Shown here: in pieces, positions 1 through 6,655 of the stretch
How the letters are laid out: each line of letters starts with the position of its first letter
Position numbering within the stretch: position 1 is the stretch's first letter
Assembly: GCA_945883885.1 (NCBI GenBank)
Contig: CAMCYM010000067.1
Span: 1-8,144 of the forward strand
Reading direction: 5' to 3'
Source of the DNA: Chryseobacterium gleum
GTDB lineage: Bacteria > Bacteroidota > Bacteroidia > Flavobacteriales_D > Sanyastnellaceae
DNA: 8,144 nucleotides
Position numbers and translations under genes: made by a program
The notes under the pieces: model-generated
What the model was told of the DNA's origin: nothing
The model's database searches: none
What the model saw: the letters and a program-made list of their open reading frames with translations, nothing else

Positions 1-1
1 C

Positions 2-316
2 GAGGGTAAGGTCAAGAGCATCATGCCGTACGGAGCCTTTGTCGAGGTCATCCCCGGACAAGACGGCCTCTTGCACGTCTCGGAACTCGACTGGAAGCGC
101 ATTGACCGCGTAGAAGATGTCCTGAAAGAGGGCGAAATCGTCAAGTTCAAAGTTGTCGGACGCGACCCGAAGACGGGCAAAATAAAGCTCAGCCGTCGGG
201 CGTTGATGCCGAAGCCTGAAGGATACGTAGAACGGGAAGAGCGCCCCCGCGAGCGCGGTGACCGCGATCGGGACCGTGGCCCTCGGATGGAACGCCCGAG
301 TCGCGTCGAGGACTAA
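2..316 (+). CDS. pnp: Polynucleotide phosphorylase, C-terminal fragment (5' end outside window)
   Basis: Partial gene: the frame is open from base 2 and stops with TAA at 314-316, giving the last 104 residues. The visible part is an S1 RNA-binding domain, with the typical GxVxxIMPYGAFVEV strand at its start, the GLLHVSEL segment, and the closing KTGKIKLSRRAL strand. This matches the C-terminal S1 domain of PNPase, a trimeric 3'-5' phosphorolytic exoribonuclease of mRNA decay in the cytoplasm; the catalytic RNase PH domains and the KH domain would lie upstream of the window. After the S1 domain comes a tail of about 30 residues dominated by Arg, Asp, Glu and Gly (RERGDRDRDRG), probably disordered and able to touch RNA. 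The gene directly downstream is rpoD, an order common in Bacteroidota, which supports pnp over other S1 proteins such as RpsA. The identity rests on one domain plus context. Confidence 0.9.
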   Translation, partial: EGKVKSIMPYGAFVEVIPGQDGLLHVSELDWKRIDRVEDVLKEGEIVKFKVVGRDPKTGKIKLSRRALMPKPEGYVEREERPRERGDRDRDRGPRMERPSRVED

Positions 317-385
317 ACCGCGGCTCTGCGTGCCTTGTTATCTTCACGAATTCATTTCGCTCAATCCTTCTGAACACGCAACTCC

Positions 386-1255
386 ATGAGGCAACTTAAA
401 ATCACGAAGCAGGTTACGAACAGAGAAACTGCTTCGCTCGATAAGTACCTGCAGGAAATCGGTCGTGTCGACCTCATCACGGCCGAAGAAGAAGTAGAGC
501 TCGCTCGTCGCATCAAAGCCGGCGATCAGGCCGCGTTAGAGAAGTTGACGAAAGCAAACCTGCGTTTCGTGGTCTCTGTGTCGAAACAGTACCAAAACCA
601 GGGCCTTTCGTTGCCGGACCTCATCAACGAAGGGAACCTTGGACTGATCAAAGCCGCACAGCGTTTCGATGAAACGCGCGGTTTCAAGTTCATCTCCTAC
701 GCGGTTTGGTGGATCCGCCAGAGCATCCTCCAAGCACTTGCAGAGCAAAGCCGGATTGTGCGACTACCGCTCAATAAAATCGGCTCGATCAACAAGATCA
801 ACAAAGCGTTTGCAAAGCTCGAGCAGGAGTTTGAGCGTCCTCCGACAGCCGCAGAATTGGCAGAAATGCTCGACATGACCCTCGACGAGGTCAAGCAGAG
901 CATGAAGAATTCAGGGCGGCACGTGTCGATGGATGCGCCGCTGAAGGACGGCGATGACAGTTCCAGCACCATGTACGACGTCATGCGCACAGGCGATTCG
1001 CCGGCGCCTGATACGGACTTGATGAACGAATCGCTTCGAAAGGAGATTGAGCGTTCACTCCGAACCCTGACTCCGCGCGAGGGGGATGTGATTCGTCTCT
1101 ACTTCGGCCTCAACGGAGAACATCCGATGACGTTGGAAGAAATCGGCGAGCGATTTGACCTCACACGGGAACGGGTTCGCCAAATCAAGGAAAAAGCCAT
1201 CCGCCGGTTGAAGCATACCAGCCGCAGCCGGATTTTGAAGTCCTACTTGGGTTAA
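386..1255 (+). CDS. rpoD: Primary (housekeeping) RNA polymerase sigma factor, sigma-70 family
   Basis: 289 aa, ATG start, TAA stop. It directs RNA polymerase core to housekeeping promoters. Residues 17-52 are region 1.2 (SLDKYLQEIGRVDLIT then EEEVELARRIKAGD). Residues 56-126 are region 2, including NLRFVVSVSKQYQNQGL, DLINEGNLGLIKAAQRFD (core binding) and the aromatic -10 melting motif FKFISYAVWWIRQSI. Region 3 covers about 130-210. Region 4 (about 220-285) ends in the -35 helix-turn-helix MTLEEIGERFDLTRERVRQIKEKAIRRLK. Region 1.1 and the long non-conserved insert of E. coli RpoD are absent, which is normal for the roughly 287-residue Bacteroidota RpoD. The 69-nt gap to pnp shows no clear Shine-Dalgarno sequence, no exact TAnnTTTG promoter and no hairpin terminator, so read-through from pnp is possible. 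No disruption is seen. Confidence 0.97.
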   Translation: MRQLKITKQVTNRETASLDKYLQEIGRVDLITAEEEVELARRIKAGDQAALEKLTKANLRFVVSVSKQYQNQGLSLPDLINEGNLGLIKAAQRFDETRGFKFISYAVWWIRQSILQALAEQSRIVRLPLNKIGSINKINKAFAKLEQEFERPPTAAELAEMLDMTLDEVKQSMKNSGRHVSMDAPLKDGDDSSSTMYDVMRTGDSPAPDTDLMNESLRKEIERSLRTLTPREGDVIRLYFGLNGEHPMTLEEIGERFDLTRERVRQIKEKAIRRLKHTSRSRILKSYLG

Positions 1256-1268
1256 TCAGCGCACATCG

Positions 1269-2765
1269 GTGAGAAGGGCTCGAAACCGTCTTTCTGTGGT
1301 TCTTGCCGGTGCATTCGTGCTGCTTTTGGGGGTGCTGACCGGGTGCAAGAAAGAGCGCATCAGCAGCGACCCATCTCTTCGACTGACTGCATCTGCAGAT
1401 ACGTTGCTCTTCGATACGATTTTCACTTCGGTGGGGTCTATCACGCTTCCTGTCAAGCTCCTCAATCCCCACGACGTCACCATCGAAGTGGACCGGGTTT
1501 TTCTCGAAAGCGGCCCGGAAAGTTCGTACCGTATCAATGCAGACGGCATTCCGGGGCCCGTGGTGGAAAGATTGCAGATTGCGGGCGGGGACAGTGTTTG
1601 GGTGTTCATCGAAGTCACCGTAGACCCTACCGATGCCGATTTGCCGTTTGTGGTCGAAGACCGTCTCATCGCTGAGTACAACGGCAACGCGCTTGAGATT
1701 ACGTTGGTCACTTGGGGACGCAACGCCCACTTCCACGGAGGAATCGGCGCGCTCACTCCGTTGACCTGCGACGAGGTATGGGAAAACGACCTGCCACACG
1801 TGGTCTACGGCATCGTGGAAGTTCCTCCCGCATGCCTGCTGACCGTGGGCGCTGGAACTCAGGTGCATGTCCACCCCGGAGGAGGGATTCTCGTCAACCG
1901 TGGTACCCTCCGCGTGGACGGGACGCTTGGGGAGGAGGTCGTTTTTCAAGGCGACCGCCTCGAAGCGGACTACCAGGATGTGCCGGGAAGTTGGGGAATC
2001 GGTTTGGACTTCGCGTTCGAAACGGACTTCGGAGTTGAGGAAGTAACTGTCCAGCGGGGAGGCATCTGGCTCTACGGTTCGATCGATTCAAGGATCGATT
2101 ACGCCATCCTGAAAAATGGCACCATCGGCCTGCAGGTGGATACTGTGGGACTTGCCGGTGCAAATTCGTTGACCCTCACAAACACCCGCATTTACAACAT
2201 GTCCTCAGTGGGTTTGCTCGCGCAAGGAGCAGTGATCGACGGATTTAACAACTTGATCTACGATTGTGGTCAGTCTTGTGCCGCCTTTACCGTCGGCGGG
2301 AAGTACAGGTTCGAGCATTGCACCTTTGCAAATTATTGGTCGGAGGGGATTCGGGCGGCACCGGCCGTTTTTGTAACGGACTGGTACGAAGCGGCAGACG
2401 GGAGCATCCAAGAAAGGACGTTGGCGGGGTCGCGCTTCACAAATTGCCTCGTTTGGGGCAACAACGCTGAGTTGGCCGATTTCGATGAACTCGTGTGCGA
2501 CTTGCGCGCTGCGCCAAGTGCAGCCATGTTTCGTTACTGTGCTGTAGATGTGGACAATGAAGATTTTCCATTCGACCAATTGTTCAACACTCTGACGGCA
2601 GACGCGCCGCCCTTCGCATCGACCTCAGAGCGGGATTTTCACCTTGCAGGCAACTCCGGAGCATGGGACGGGGCCAGCGGGTCGTTTTTCATCCCCACCG
2701 ACCTGGACGGCTTGCCGCGAGCCATCGGCCTTCCGGACAAAGGGTGTTTTGAACGTCAGCCCTGA
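1269..2765 (+). CDS. Lipoprotein with predicted right-handed parallel beta-helix
   Basis: 498 aa from a GTG start 13 nt after the rpoD stop. The N-terminus is a classical lipoprotein signal: basic RRARNR, a hydrophobic stretch at about residues 8-23, and a lipobox LTGC with the lipidated Cys at 26, followed by KKE. This start is chosen because it gives a complete signal; no Shine-Dalgarno sequence is visible. Residues 35-155 look like a beta-sandwich domain (LFDTIFTSVGSITLPVKLLNPHDVTI, later ending VTWGRNAHFHGG), a pattern I recognise from Bacteroidota lipoproteins annotated as beta-helix repeat proteins. Residues 180-430 have short beta-strands with recurring Gly, Asn and Asp turns (GGILVNRGTLRVDG, LTLTNTRIYNMSSVGLLAQGAVIDGFNNLIYD), as expected for helix coils. 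The C-terminus DLDGLPRAIGLPDKGCFE resembles the usual closing segment of such proteins. Probably on the cell envelope; no catalytic residues or sorting domain are recognised, and ligand and role are unknown. Seven cysteines after Cys26 could form disulfides outside the cytoplasm. Confidence 0.85.
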   Translation: MRRARNRLSVVLAGAFVLLLGVLTGCKKERISSDPSLRLTASADTLLFDTIFTSVGSITLPVKLLNPHDVTIEVDRVFLESGPESSYRINADGIPGPVVERLQIAGGDSVWVFIEVTVDPTDADLPFVVEDRLIAEYNGNALEITLVTWGRNAHFHGGIGALTPLTCDEVWENDLPHVVYGIVEVPPACLLTVGAGTQVHVHPGGGILVNRGTLRVDGTLGEEVVFQGDRLEADYQDVPGSWGIGLDFAFETDFGVEEVTVQRGGIWLYGSIDSRIDYAILKNGTIGLQVDTVGLAGANSLTLTNTRIYNMSSVGLLAQGAVIDGFNNLIYDCGQSCAAFTVGGKYRFEHCTFANYWSEGIRAAPAVFVTDWYEAADGSIQERTLAGSRFTNCLVWGNNAELADFDELVCDLRAAPSAAMFRYCAVDVDNEDFPFDQLFNTLTADAPPFASTSERDFHLAGNSGAWDGASGSFFIPTDLDGLPRAIGLPDKGCFERQP

Positions 2766-2799
2766 AACCTGAAGGCCTCTGCCCGCGTATGTGCGAGCC

Positions 2800-5751
2800 A
2801 TGACGGCCCCGATTGCTGAAGCCCTTGTGCATCTCTTTGCCCTGTTCGCCGCTGGCCGAACCGGGAAGGTGGAATTCATGGGCCGTCAGGAAGCCGGGAG
2901 GTATTTGGCTCGGAAGCTGACAAAGCCAGAAGTAGACAAGTGGCTCCTTGAATTCGACCGGGCGGTGGCGGGGTTCAACAGCATGGACGCCACGGGTGAA
3001 GTAGGCCAAGCAAAACACCACGCCCGGCTTTCGGTCAAATTGCTTCGAAAATGCCGCGCGCTGATTGAAGAGTTCGATCAGGTCGAGCGCTTGATCATGG
3101 TTGCGCGGCTGACAGAGTTCGCCTTGGCCTCGGGCGGAGACGACACCCCGCTTGAATTCCTCGTTGCGGCTGCCGACACATTGCACATTCCGCCCTCCGA
3201 CCTGAAGTCCATCCAAGCGCTGGTGCAGCTCGAGCAGTCGGATGACGCCGGGAGGCTACCCGGGAGCTTTGTACTCTCGGATGAATCGGGAATTCCGCGC
3301 GTCGCCGGCGTGCGCACGGAGCAAGACCACCTCTTTTTCATCAAGCATTTCAACCCGACCGACTTTCGGCTGAATGACATGGTCTGGAAAGCGGGGATTA
3401 TCGCGCCGATGGTCCCGGGCAGTGTGATCCGCACCTCGGATGGGCAGAGCTGGTACTTCAGTGACATCGTGCGGATTATGCTCCCCGAAGGGGATTTGGC
3501 CCCCTTGCACTTTCAGGTCCAAGGGCTCGAGCATTACTTCAACTTTCCGCACGAACAAGCCTTGCATCCACTGTCCTTCGAGGCCCATGAAGGCATGCTG
3601 GTCGGAATCATGGGCGGCAGTGGCTCGGGAAAATCTACGCTCCTTTCGGTACTCAACGGAATGACCGTACCCACGTGTGGATCTGTAACTCTTAACGGAA
3701 AGCGTGTGCACGGCGGTCCTCCCGAGGTTCTCGGGGCGATGGGGTACATCGCACAAGAAGACGTGTTGATTGCGGAGTTGAGTGTGCGCCAAAACCTCCT
3801 CTACAGCGCCCGGCTGAGTTTAGGCGCAGCGGTAGATCTGGAAGAACGGGTGGACGACACGCTGCACCGGTTAGGTCTGTGGGAAATCCGGGATTTGCGG
3901 GTGGGCTCCTTGCTCGACAAAACCATCAGTGGCGGTCAGCGGAAGCGGCTCAATTGCGCGCTGGAACTGATCCGTGAGCCGCGCGTGCTGTTCGCCGACG
4001 AGCCCACAAGCGGGTTGTCGAGCCGCGACAGCGAGCACATCATGGACCTGCTCAAAGAGCAAGCGACCCGTGGGCGGCTGGTATTCGTGGTAATCCACCA
4101 GCCGAGCTCGGACATCTTCAAGCGGTTCGACCGGATGCTGATCATCGACCAAGGGGGGTATCCCGTGTATTGGGGCAACCCGTTGGAGGCACTTGGTTAC
4201 TTCCGCAGCAAAGCGCACCAACTCGAGGCAGGTGCTTCTTGGTGCACGACGTGCGGAACCGTGAATCCGGAGCACATGTTCCACATCCTCGAGGCCTGCA
4301 CGGTCGACGAGTATGGGAATACGACGGGAAACCGCCGGATTGCTCCGGCGGTTTGGAACAGCTGGTTCAACGAACATCCTTCGGAACTCACGCCTGCGGA
4401 AGACAAGCCGCTGCCGGAATCACGCCGGACCCCACCTTGGTGGGCGCAGTGGCGGACCTACCTCACACGCGACACCCACGCAAAGGCGCTGAACCGTCAG
4501 TACCTGCTCATCAGCTTGCTTGAGGCCCCCGCTCTGGCGGCCTTCCTCGCCGGATTCACACGATTCCGAGATCCCGCGGCAGAATACACCTTCCGAACCA
4601 GCGAGAATCTACCGCAGTTTCTTTTCATTGCGGTGATCGTTGCGCTGTTCATCGGACTGAGCGTGAGCGCAGAAGAAATCTTGCGGGACCGCCCATTGCT
4701 CCGGCGCGAGCGATTCATGCGGCTGAATTGGGGCGCCTACCTCGCTTCGAAGGTGGCATTTCTGTTCACACTTTCGGCCCTTCAAGCGGGGCTGTTTACC
4801 TGGATTTCAGCGGAATTTCTTGCCATCGAAACCGGCCGCGGATGGGTGTTTGGGACACTCTTCTCGTTAGCTTGCTTTGCAAATGCACTGGGCCTGCTGC
4901 TCTCTGTGTCCTTCAACAGTGCAAAAGTGGTGTACATCGTGTTGCCGCTTTTGATCATTCCCCAAATCATCTTCGGGGGAGCCATCGTGCATTTTGACCG
5001 ATTCAATCCCCAACTCACACATGCAGACCGGGTGCCATGGATCGGCAATTTGATGGCATCACGGTGGGGTTTTGAGGCGATTGCCGTCCAGTTGTACCGC
5101 GAATCCCCCTACAAGCAACCCTTTGTCGAGGTGGAAGACCGGATCGAGAAGGCAGCGTGGCGTCGAGATTTTTGGATTGACGAAATGGCCCGGAACGGGG
5201 ATGCCGCCTGGTTTGCCGCTGAACTTCTGCACGCAGAAGAGGAACTCGCCACCTGGGGGGTCAAGCTTCCACCGGGTTCGGCCACGTGGGTAGCTTCTGC
5301 CCGACCGGCCCCGCAGGAACTCGAAGCCCAGCTCGCCCCGTTCAAAGAGGCCTACGGAGACGCGTGGCGCGAGGCCTTTCGGCGAAGGGATACCCTGCGC
5401 CATGCGTTCGGAGAAAAGCAACTGGAGACTTGGGCCACACACAGCCACAACGAAGCCCTCGAAAAGTGGGTCATTCAAAATGACCGGATGCGGCGGGCAG
5501 TTTCCACCGAGGATGGAATTGCCATGCAAGTTGCATTCATCCACCAACAGCCTGTTACCACCCCCGCATGGAAAGCCCCATTCTACGCACCTGCAAAGCG
5601 TATTGCAGGGATGAAATGGAGCACTCCGGTGTTCAATCTCGGGGTGCTGTGGGCCATGACGTGGGCACTCTTAGGTCTCGTATATGCCGGGCGAGGAAGC
5701 GGACCGTGGGATGCTGTCAAACGGCTACGAGTCGGAAAGGCAACTCGATGA
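2800..5751 (+). CDS. ABCG-like ABC transporter, fused ATPase and ABC-2 permease with N-terminal extension
   Basis: 983 aa from ATG 2800; a GTG at 2791 would add three residues (MRA) and cannot be excluded. It follows the lipoprotein gene by about 34 nt. From the ATG: residues 1-145 are mostly helical and may be a TerB-like domain (weak); 155-235 are beta-rich and possibly FHA-like (weak). The ATPase has Walker A GGSGSGKST at 272-280, a Q-loop Gln near 319, signature ISGGQRKR from 376, Walker B LFADEPTSGLS with D400/E401, and H-loop His433 in VIHQPSSDIF. This is the ABCG/White style, fused ahead of the permease. A CTTCG motif (Cys482, Cys485) then precedes the membrane domain and could bind metal. 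Predicted membrane helices lie near 568-587, 605-624, 647-669, 681-705, 709-731 and 941-963. The roughly 210-residue charged loop before the last helix is probably outside the cytoplasm. All ATPase motifs are intact, so an active inner-membrane exporter or extractor is likely; substrate unknown. The 3' end overlaps siaC on the other strand by 35 nt. Confidence 0.9.
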   Translation: MTAPIAEALVHLFALFAAGRTGKVEFMGRQEAGRYLARKLTKPEVDKWLLEFDRAVAGFNSMDATGEVGQAKHHARLSVKLLRKCRALIEEFDQVERLIMVARLTEFALASGGDDTPLEFLVAAADTLHIPPSDLKSIQALVQLEQSDDAGRLPGSFVLSDESGIPRVAGVRTEQDHLFFIKHFNPTDFRLNDMVWKAGIIAPMVPGSVIRTSDGQSWYFSDIVRIMLPEGDLAPLHFQVQGLEHYFNFPHEQALHPLSFEAHEGMLVGIMGGSGSGKSTLLSVLNGMTVPTCGSVTLNGKRVHGGPPEVLGAMGYIAQEDVLIAELSVRQNLLYSARLSLGAAVDLEERVDDTLHRLGLWEIRDLRVGSLLDKTISGGQRKRLNCALELIREPRVLFADEPTSGLSSRDSEHIMDLLKEQATRGRLVFVVIHQPSSDIFKRFDRMLIIDQGGYPVYWGNPLEALGYFRSKAHQLEAGASWCTTCGTVNPEHMFHILEACTVDEYGNTTGNRRIAPAVWNSWFNEHPSELTPAEDKPLPESRRTPPWWAQWRTYLTRDTHAKALNRQYLLISLLEAPALAAFLAGFTRFRDPAAEYTFRTSENLPQFLFIAVIVALFIGLSVSAEEILRDRPLLRRERFMRLNWGAYLASKVAFLFTLSALQAGLFTWISAEFLAIETGRGWVFGTLFSLACFANALGLLLSVSFNSAKVVYIVLPLLIIPQIIFGGAIVHFDRFNPQLTHADRVPWIGNLMASRWGFEAIAVQLYRESPYKQPFVEVEDRIEKAAWRRDFWIDEMARNGDAAWFAAELLHAEEELATWGVKLPPGSATWVASARPAPQELEAQLAPFKEAYGDAWREAFRRRDTLRHAFGEKQLETWATHSHNEALEKWVIQNDRMRRAVSTEDGIAMQVAFIHQQPVTTPAWKAPFYAPAKRIAGMKWSTPVFNLGVLWAMTWALLGLVYAGRGSGPWDAVKRLRVGKATR
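4329..4354. repeat. Perfect 11-bp inverted repeat with 4-nt loop inside the ABC transporter gene
   Basis: The arms AAACCGCCGGA (4329-4339) and TCCGGCGGTTT (4344-4354) are exact reverse complements around the loop TTGC. The stem is GC-rich and ends in TTT on the + strand, so the RNA would form a stable hairpin resembling a weak intrinsic terminator, although the T run is only three bases. It lies in the coding region just after the CxxC motif, in the linker before the membrane domain, and encodes part of TGNRRIAPAVW. A function is not established; it may be a chance result of Arg/Pro/Gly-rich coding. Confidence 0.6.
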
Positions 5752-6082
5752 TGGCATCGTAGTCTTCGCCCGCTTCCAGCATGTCCTCGTCCTCCGCCTC
5801 GTAGTACCAATTCACACGGGCGTCCACTTCGGAGGCCTCCACCCGCCGGAGCAAGTCCATCAAGCATTTGCTCGAACTGGTATTGAAGTACTCAAGCCGA
5901 ATGTTCACTTCGAGGCTTTTTCCCTGAACCTGGCAATGCGTGTCCACCCAATCGAGCAAGGGTTGGAAGAACTCGATCGAATTCTCAGGAATCGACCGTC
6001 CACTGAGGGTCATGCACATGGGGTCGAGCGTGAACTCCACCGCCGGCGTCCGAGAAGTGCCTTCCAAACGAAAATCACTCAT
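5717..6082 (-). CDS. siaC: SiaC-family regulatory phosphoprotein (DUF1987)
   Basis: 121 aa, ATG at 6082-6080, TGA at 5719-5717; full length for the family. It begins LEGTSRTPAVEFTLD and continues with the SGRSIPENSIEFFQPLLDWVD segment, LEVNIRLEYFNTSSSKCLMDLL and NWYYEAEDEDMLEAGEDY, which are the hallmark blocks of DUF1987. In Pseudomonas aeruginosa, SiaC is phosphorylated by the kinase SiaB and dephosphorylated by SiaA, and the unphosphorylated form activates the diguanylate cyclase SiaD. The acceptor there is, as I recall it, Thr68; here the threonine of YFNTSSSK is also residue 68. The fold resembles anti-sigma factor antagonists (STAS-like). The start overlaps the end of siaB by 8 nt, so translation is probably coupled. 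Its output partner is unknown because no cyclase lies nearby. Its 3' end runs 35 nt into the ABC gene on the opposite strand. Confidence 0.88.
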   Translation of the reverse strand: MSDFRLEGTSRTPAVEFTLDPMCMTLSGRSIPENSIEFFQPLLDWVDTHCQVQGKSLEVNIRLEYFNTSSSKCLMDLLRRVEASEVDARVNWYYEAEDEDMLEAGEDYDAIIELPFRLVAV

Positions 6083-6590
6083 GGGGAATCAAGATATGGG
6101 CTGTAAACTCCACAGCCGCAGTTCCGTTGTCGAAAGATAAACATTCACAATTCACCCCACCGTCTGCACGGCGAAGGATTTCGTACAAACCCAATCCACC
6201 GCCCCCGTGCTCGCTCCGAACATCCTCGGCGAGGGCATCCCGCTCACGTTCCCGCAAGGCCTCGTATGGCGCAGATGTAAGTTCCTCCCAACGAGCAGCA
6301 AGCTTTTCCCCCGTTTCCACAGAAAGAGGATTTCGTGCGACCAACGTCCAACGATCCGCCCGCACTTCAACCGTAAAAACACACGATGTAGCAGGGAGGG
6401 CGTGGTGGAGCATGTTTTGGAGCAACTCCGTTGCGACCCGAAAAATCCGCTTTTGAGCCAGCCGGTCGGCCACCTTCCGGAAGGACGTCCGCTCAAGGTG
6501 CACGAGCACAACCTGCACCAGAACCGGGTCCATGGCCCCCTGGAACCGCAGGCACACGTCGCCTTGGATGGTCGGATGATCGCGCCGCAC
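6075..6590 (-). CDS. siaB: SiaB-family protein kinase (GHKL ATPase fold)
   Basis: 171 aa if read from the GTG at 6590-6588, ending with TGA at 6077-6075. It is a likely cytoplasmic kinase that phosphorylates the SiaC protein encoded directly downstream. The ATP-binding GHKL signs are an N-box ELLQNMLHHA (Glu55, Asn59, His63) and a glycine-rich G-box GGGGLGLYEILRRA (about 128-141), then a terminal strand pair ending TAAVEFTAHI. The start is uncertain. The frame stays open to an ATG at 6764, but that extension is Arg/Pro-rich, resembles nothing known and would run 109 nt into the divergent methyltransferase gene. Family members begin with a strand like GDVCLRFQG shortly after the start, which fits GTG 6590; GTG 6557 and ATG 6533 are also in frame but would remove or trim that strand. 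The 8-nt overlap with siaC (ATGAGTGA) points to a two-gene transcription unit. The phosphatase SiaA is not adjacent. Confidence 0.83.
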   Translation of the reverse strand: MRRDHPTIQGDVCLRFQGAMDPVLVQVVLVHLERTSFRKVADRLAQKRIFRVATELLQNMLHHALPATSCVFTVEVRADRWTLVARNPLSVETGEKLAARWEELTSAPYEALRERERDALAEDVRSEHGGGGLGLYEILRRADGGVNCECLSFDNGTAAVEFTAHILIPHE

Positions 6591-6616
6591 ACCGCAATGT
6601 ACAGGCAGTGGACGCG

Positions 6617-6624
6617 TACTTTTG
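6617..6624 (+). promoter_or_regulatory. Candidate -7 promoter element (TACTTTTG) for the methyltransferase-ZIP operon
   Basis: TACTTTTG matches the Bacteroidota sigma-70 -7 consensus TAnnTTTG exactly. It lies in the 65-nt spacer between divergent siaB and the methyltransferase. Transcription would begin about 6-7 nt downstream, near 6630, leaving a leader of roughly 25 nt before the ATG at 6656, a sensible distance. No good TTTG -33 box is seen about 19-21 nt upstream, which lowers confidence. The position also supports starting the methyltransferase at 6656 and not farther upstream. Confidence 0.45.
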
Positions 6625-6655
6625 TGGCTTGTCGTCTCAATTCGTGCAACGTGCC

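Noticed and set aside
317..385. Possible promoter or terminator between pnp and rpoD
   Set aside because: The best -7 candidates (TATCTTCA, TTCATTTCG) miss the consensus at more than one key base, and no stem followed by a T run is present.
1185..1949. 254-codon open frame on the - strand
   Set aside because: Antisense to the end of rpoD and the lipoprotein gene, with a composition typical of reversed coding sequence and no motif.
2082..2100. Direct repeat of GATCGATT in the lipoprotein gene
   Set aside because: Two 8-bp copies inside coding sequence, in beta-helix-type repetitive protein; no sign of a mobile element or regulatory site.
4431..4444. Short inverted repeat CCCACC-TT-GGTGGG in the ABC gene
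   Set aside because: Six pairs with a 2-nt gap is easily reached by chance and cannot close as a normal hairpin without opening pairs.
5684..6106. 140-codon open frame on the + strand after the ABC gene
   Set aside because: It is antisense to siaC, which has unmistakable DUF1987 motifs, and overlaps the end of the ABC gene in another frame.
6431..6655. N-terminal extension of the methyltransferase to ATG 6431
   Set aside because: It would be Arg/Pro/Gly-rich, antisense to siaB, and would contain the TACTTTTG promoter-like element; homologues begin near Met 6656.
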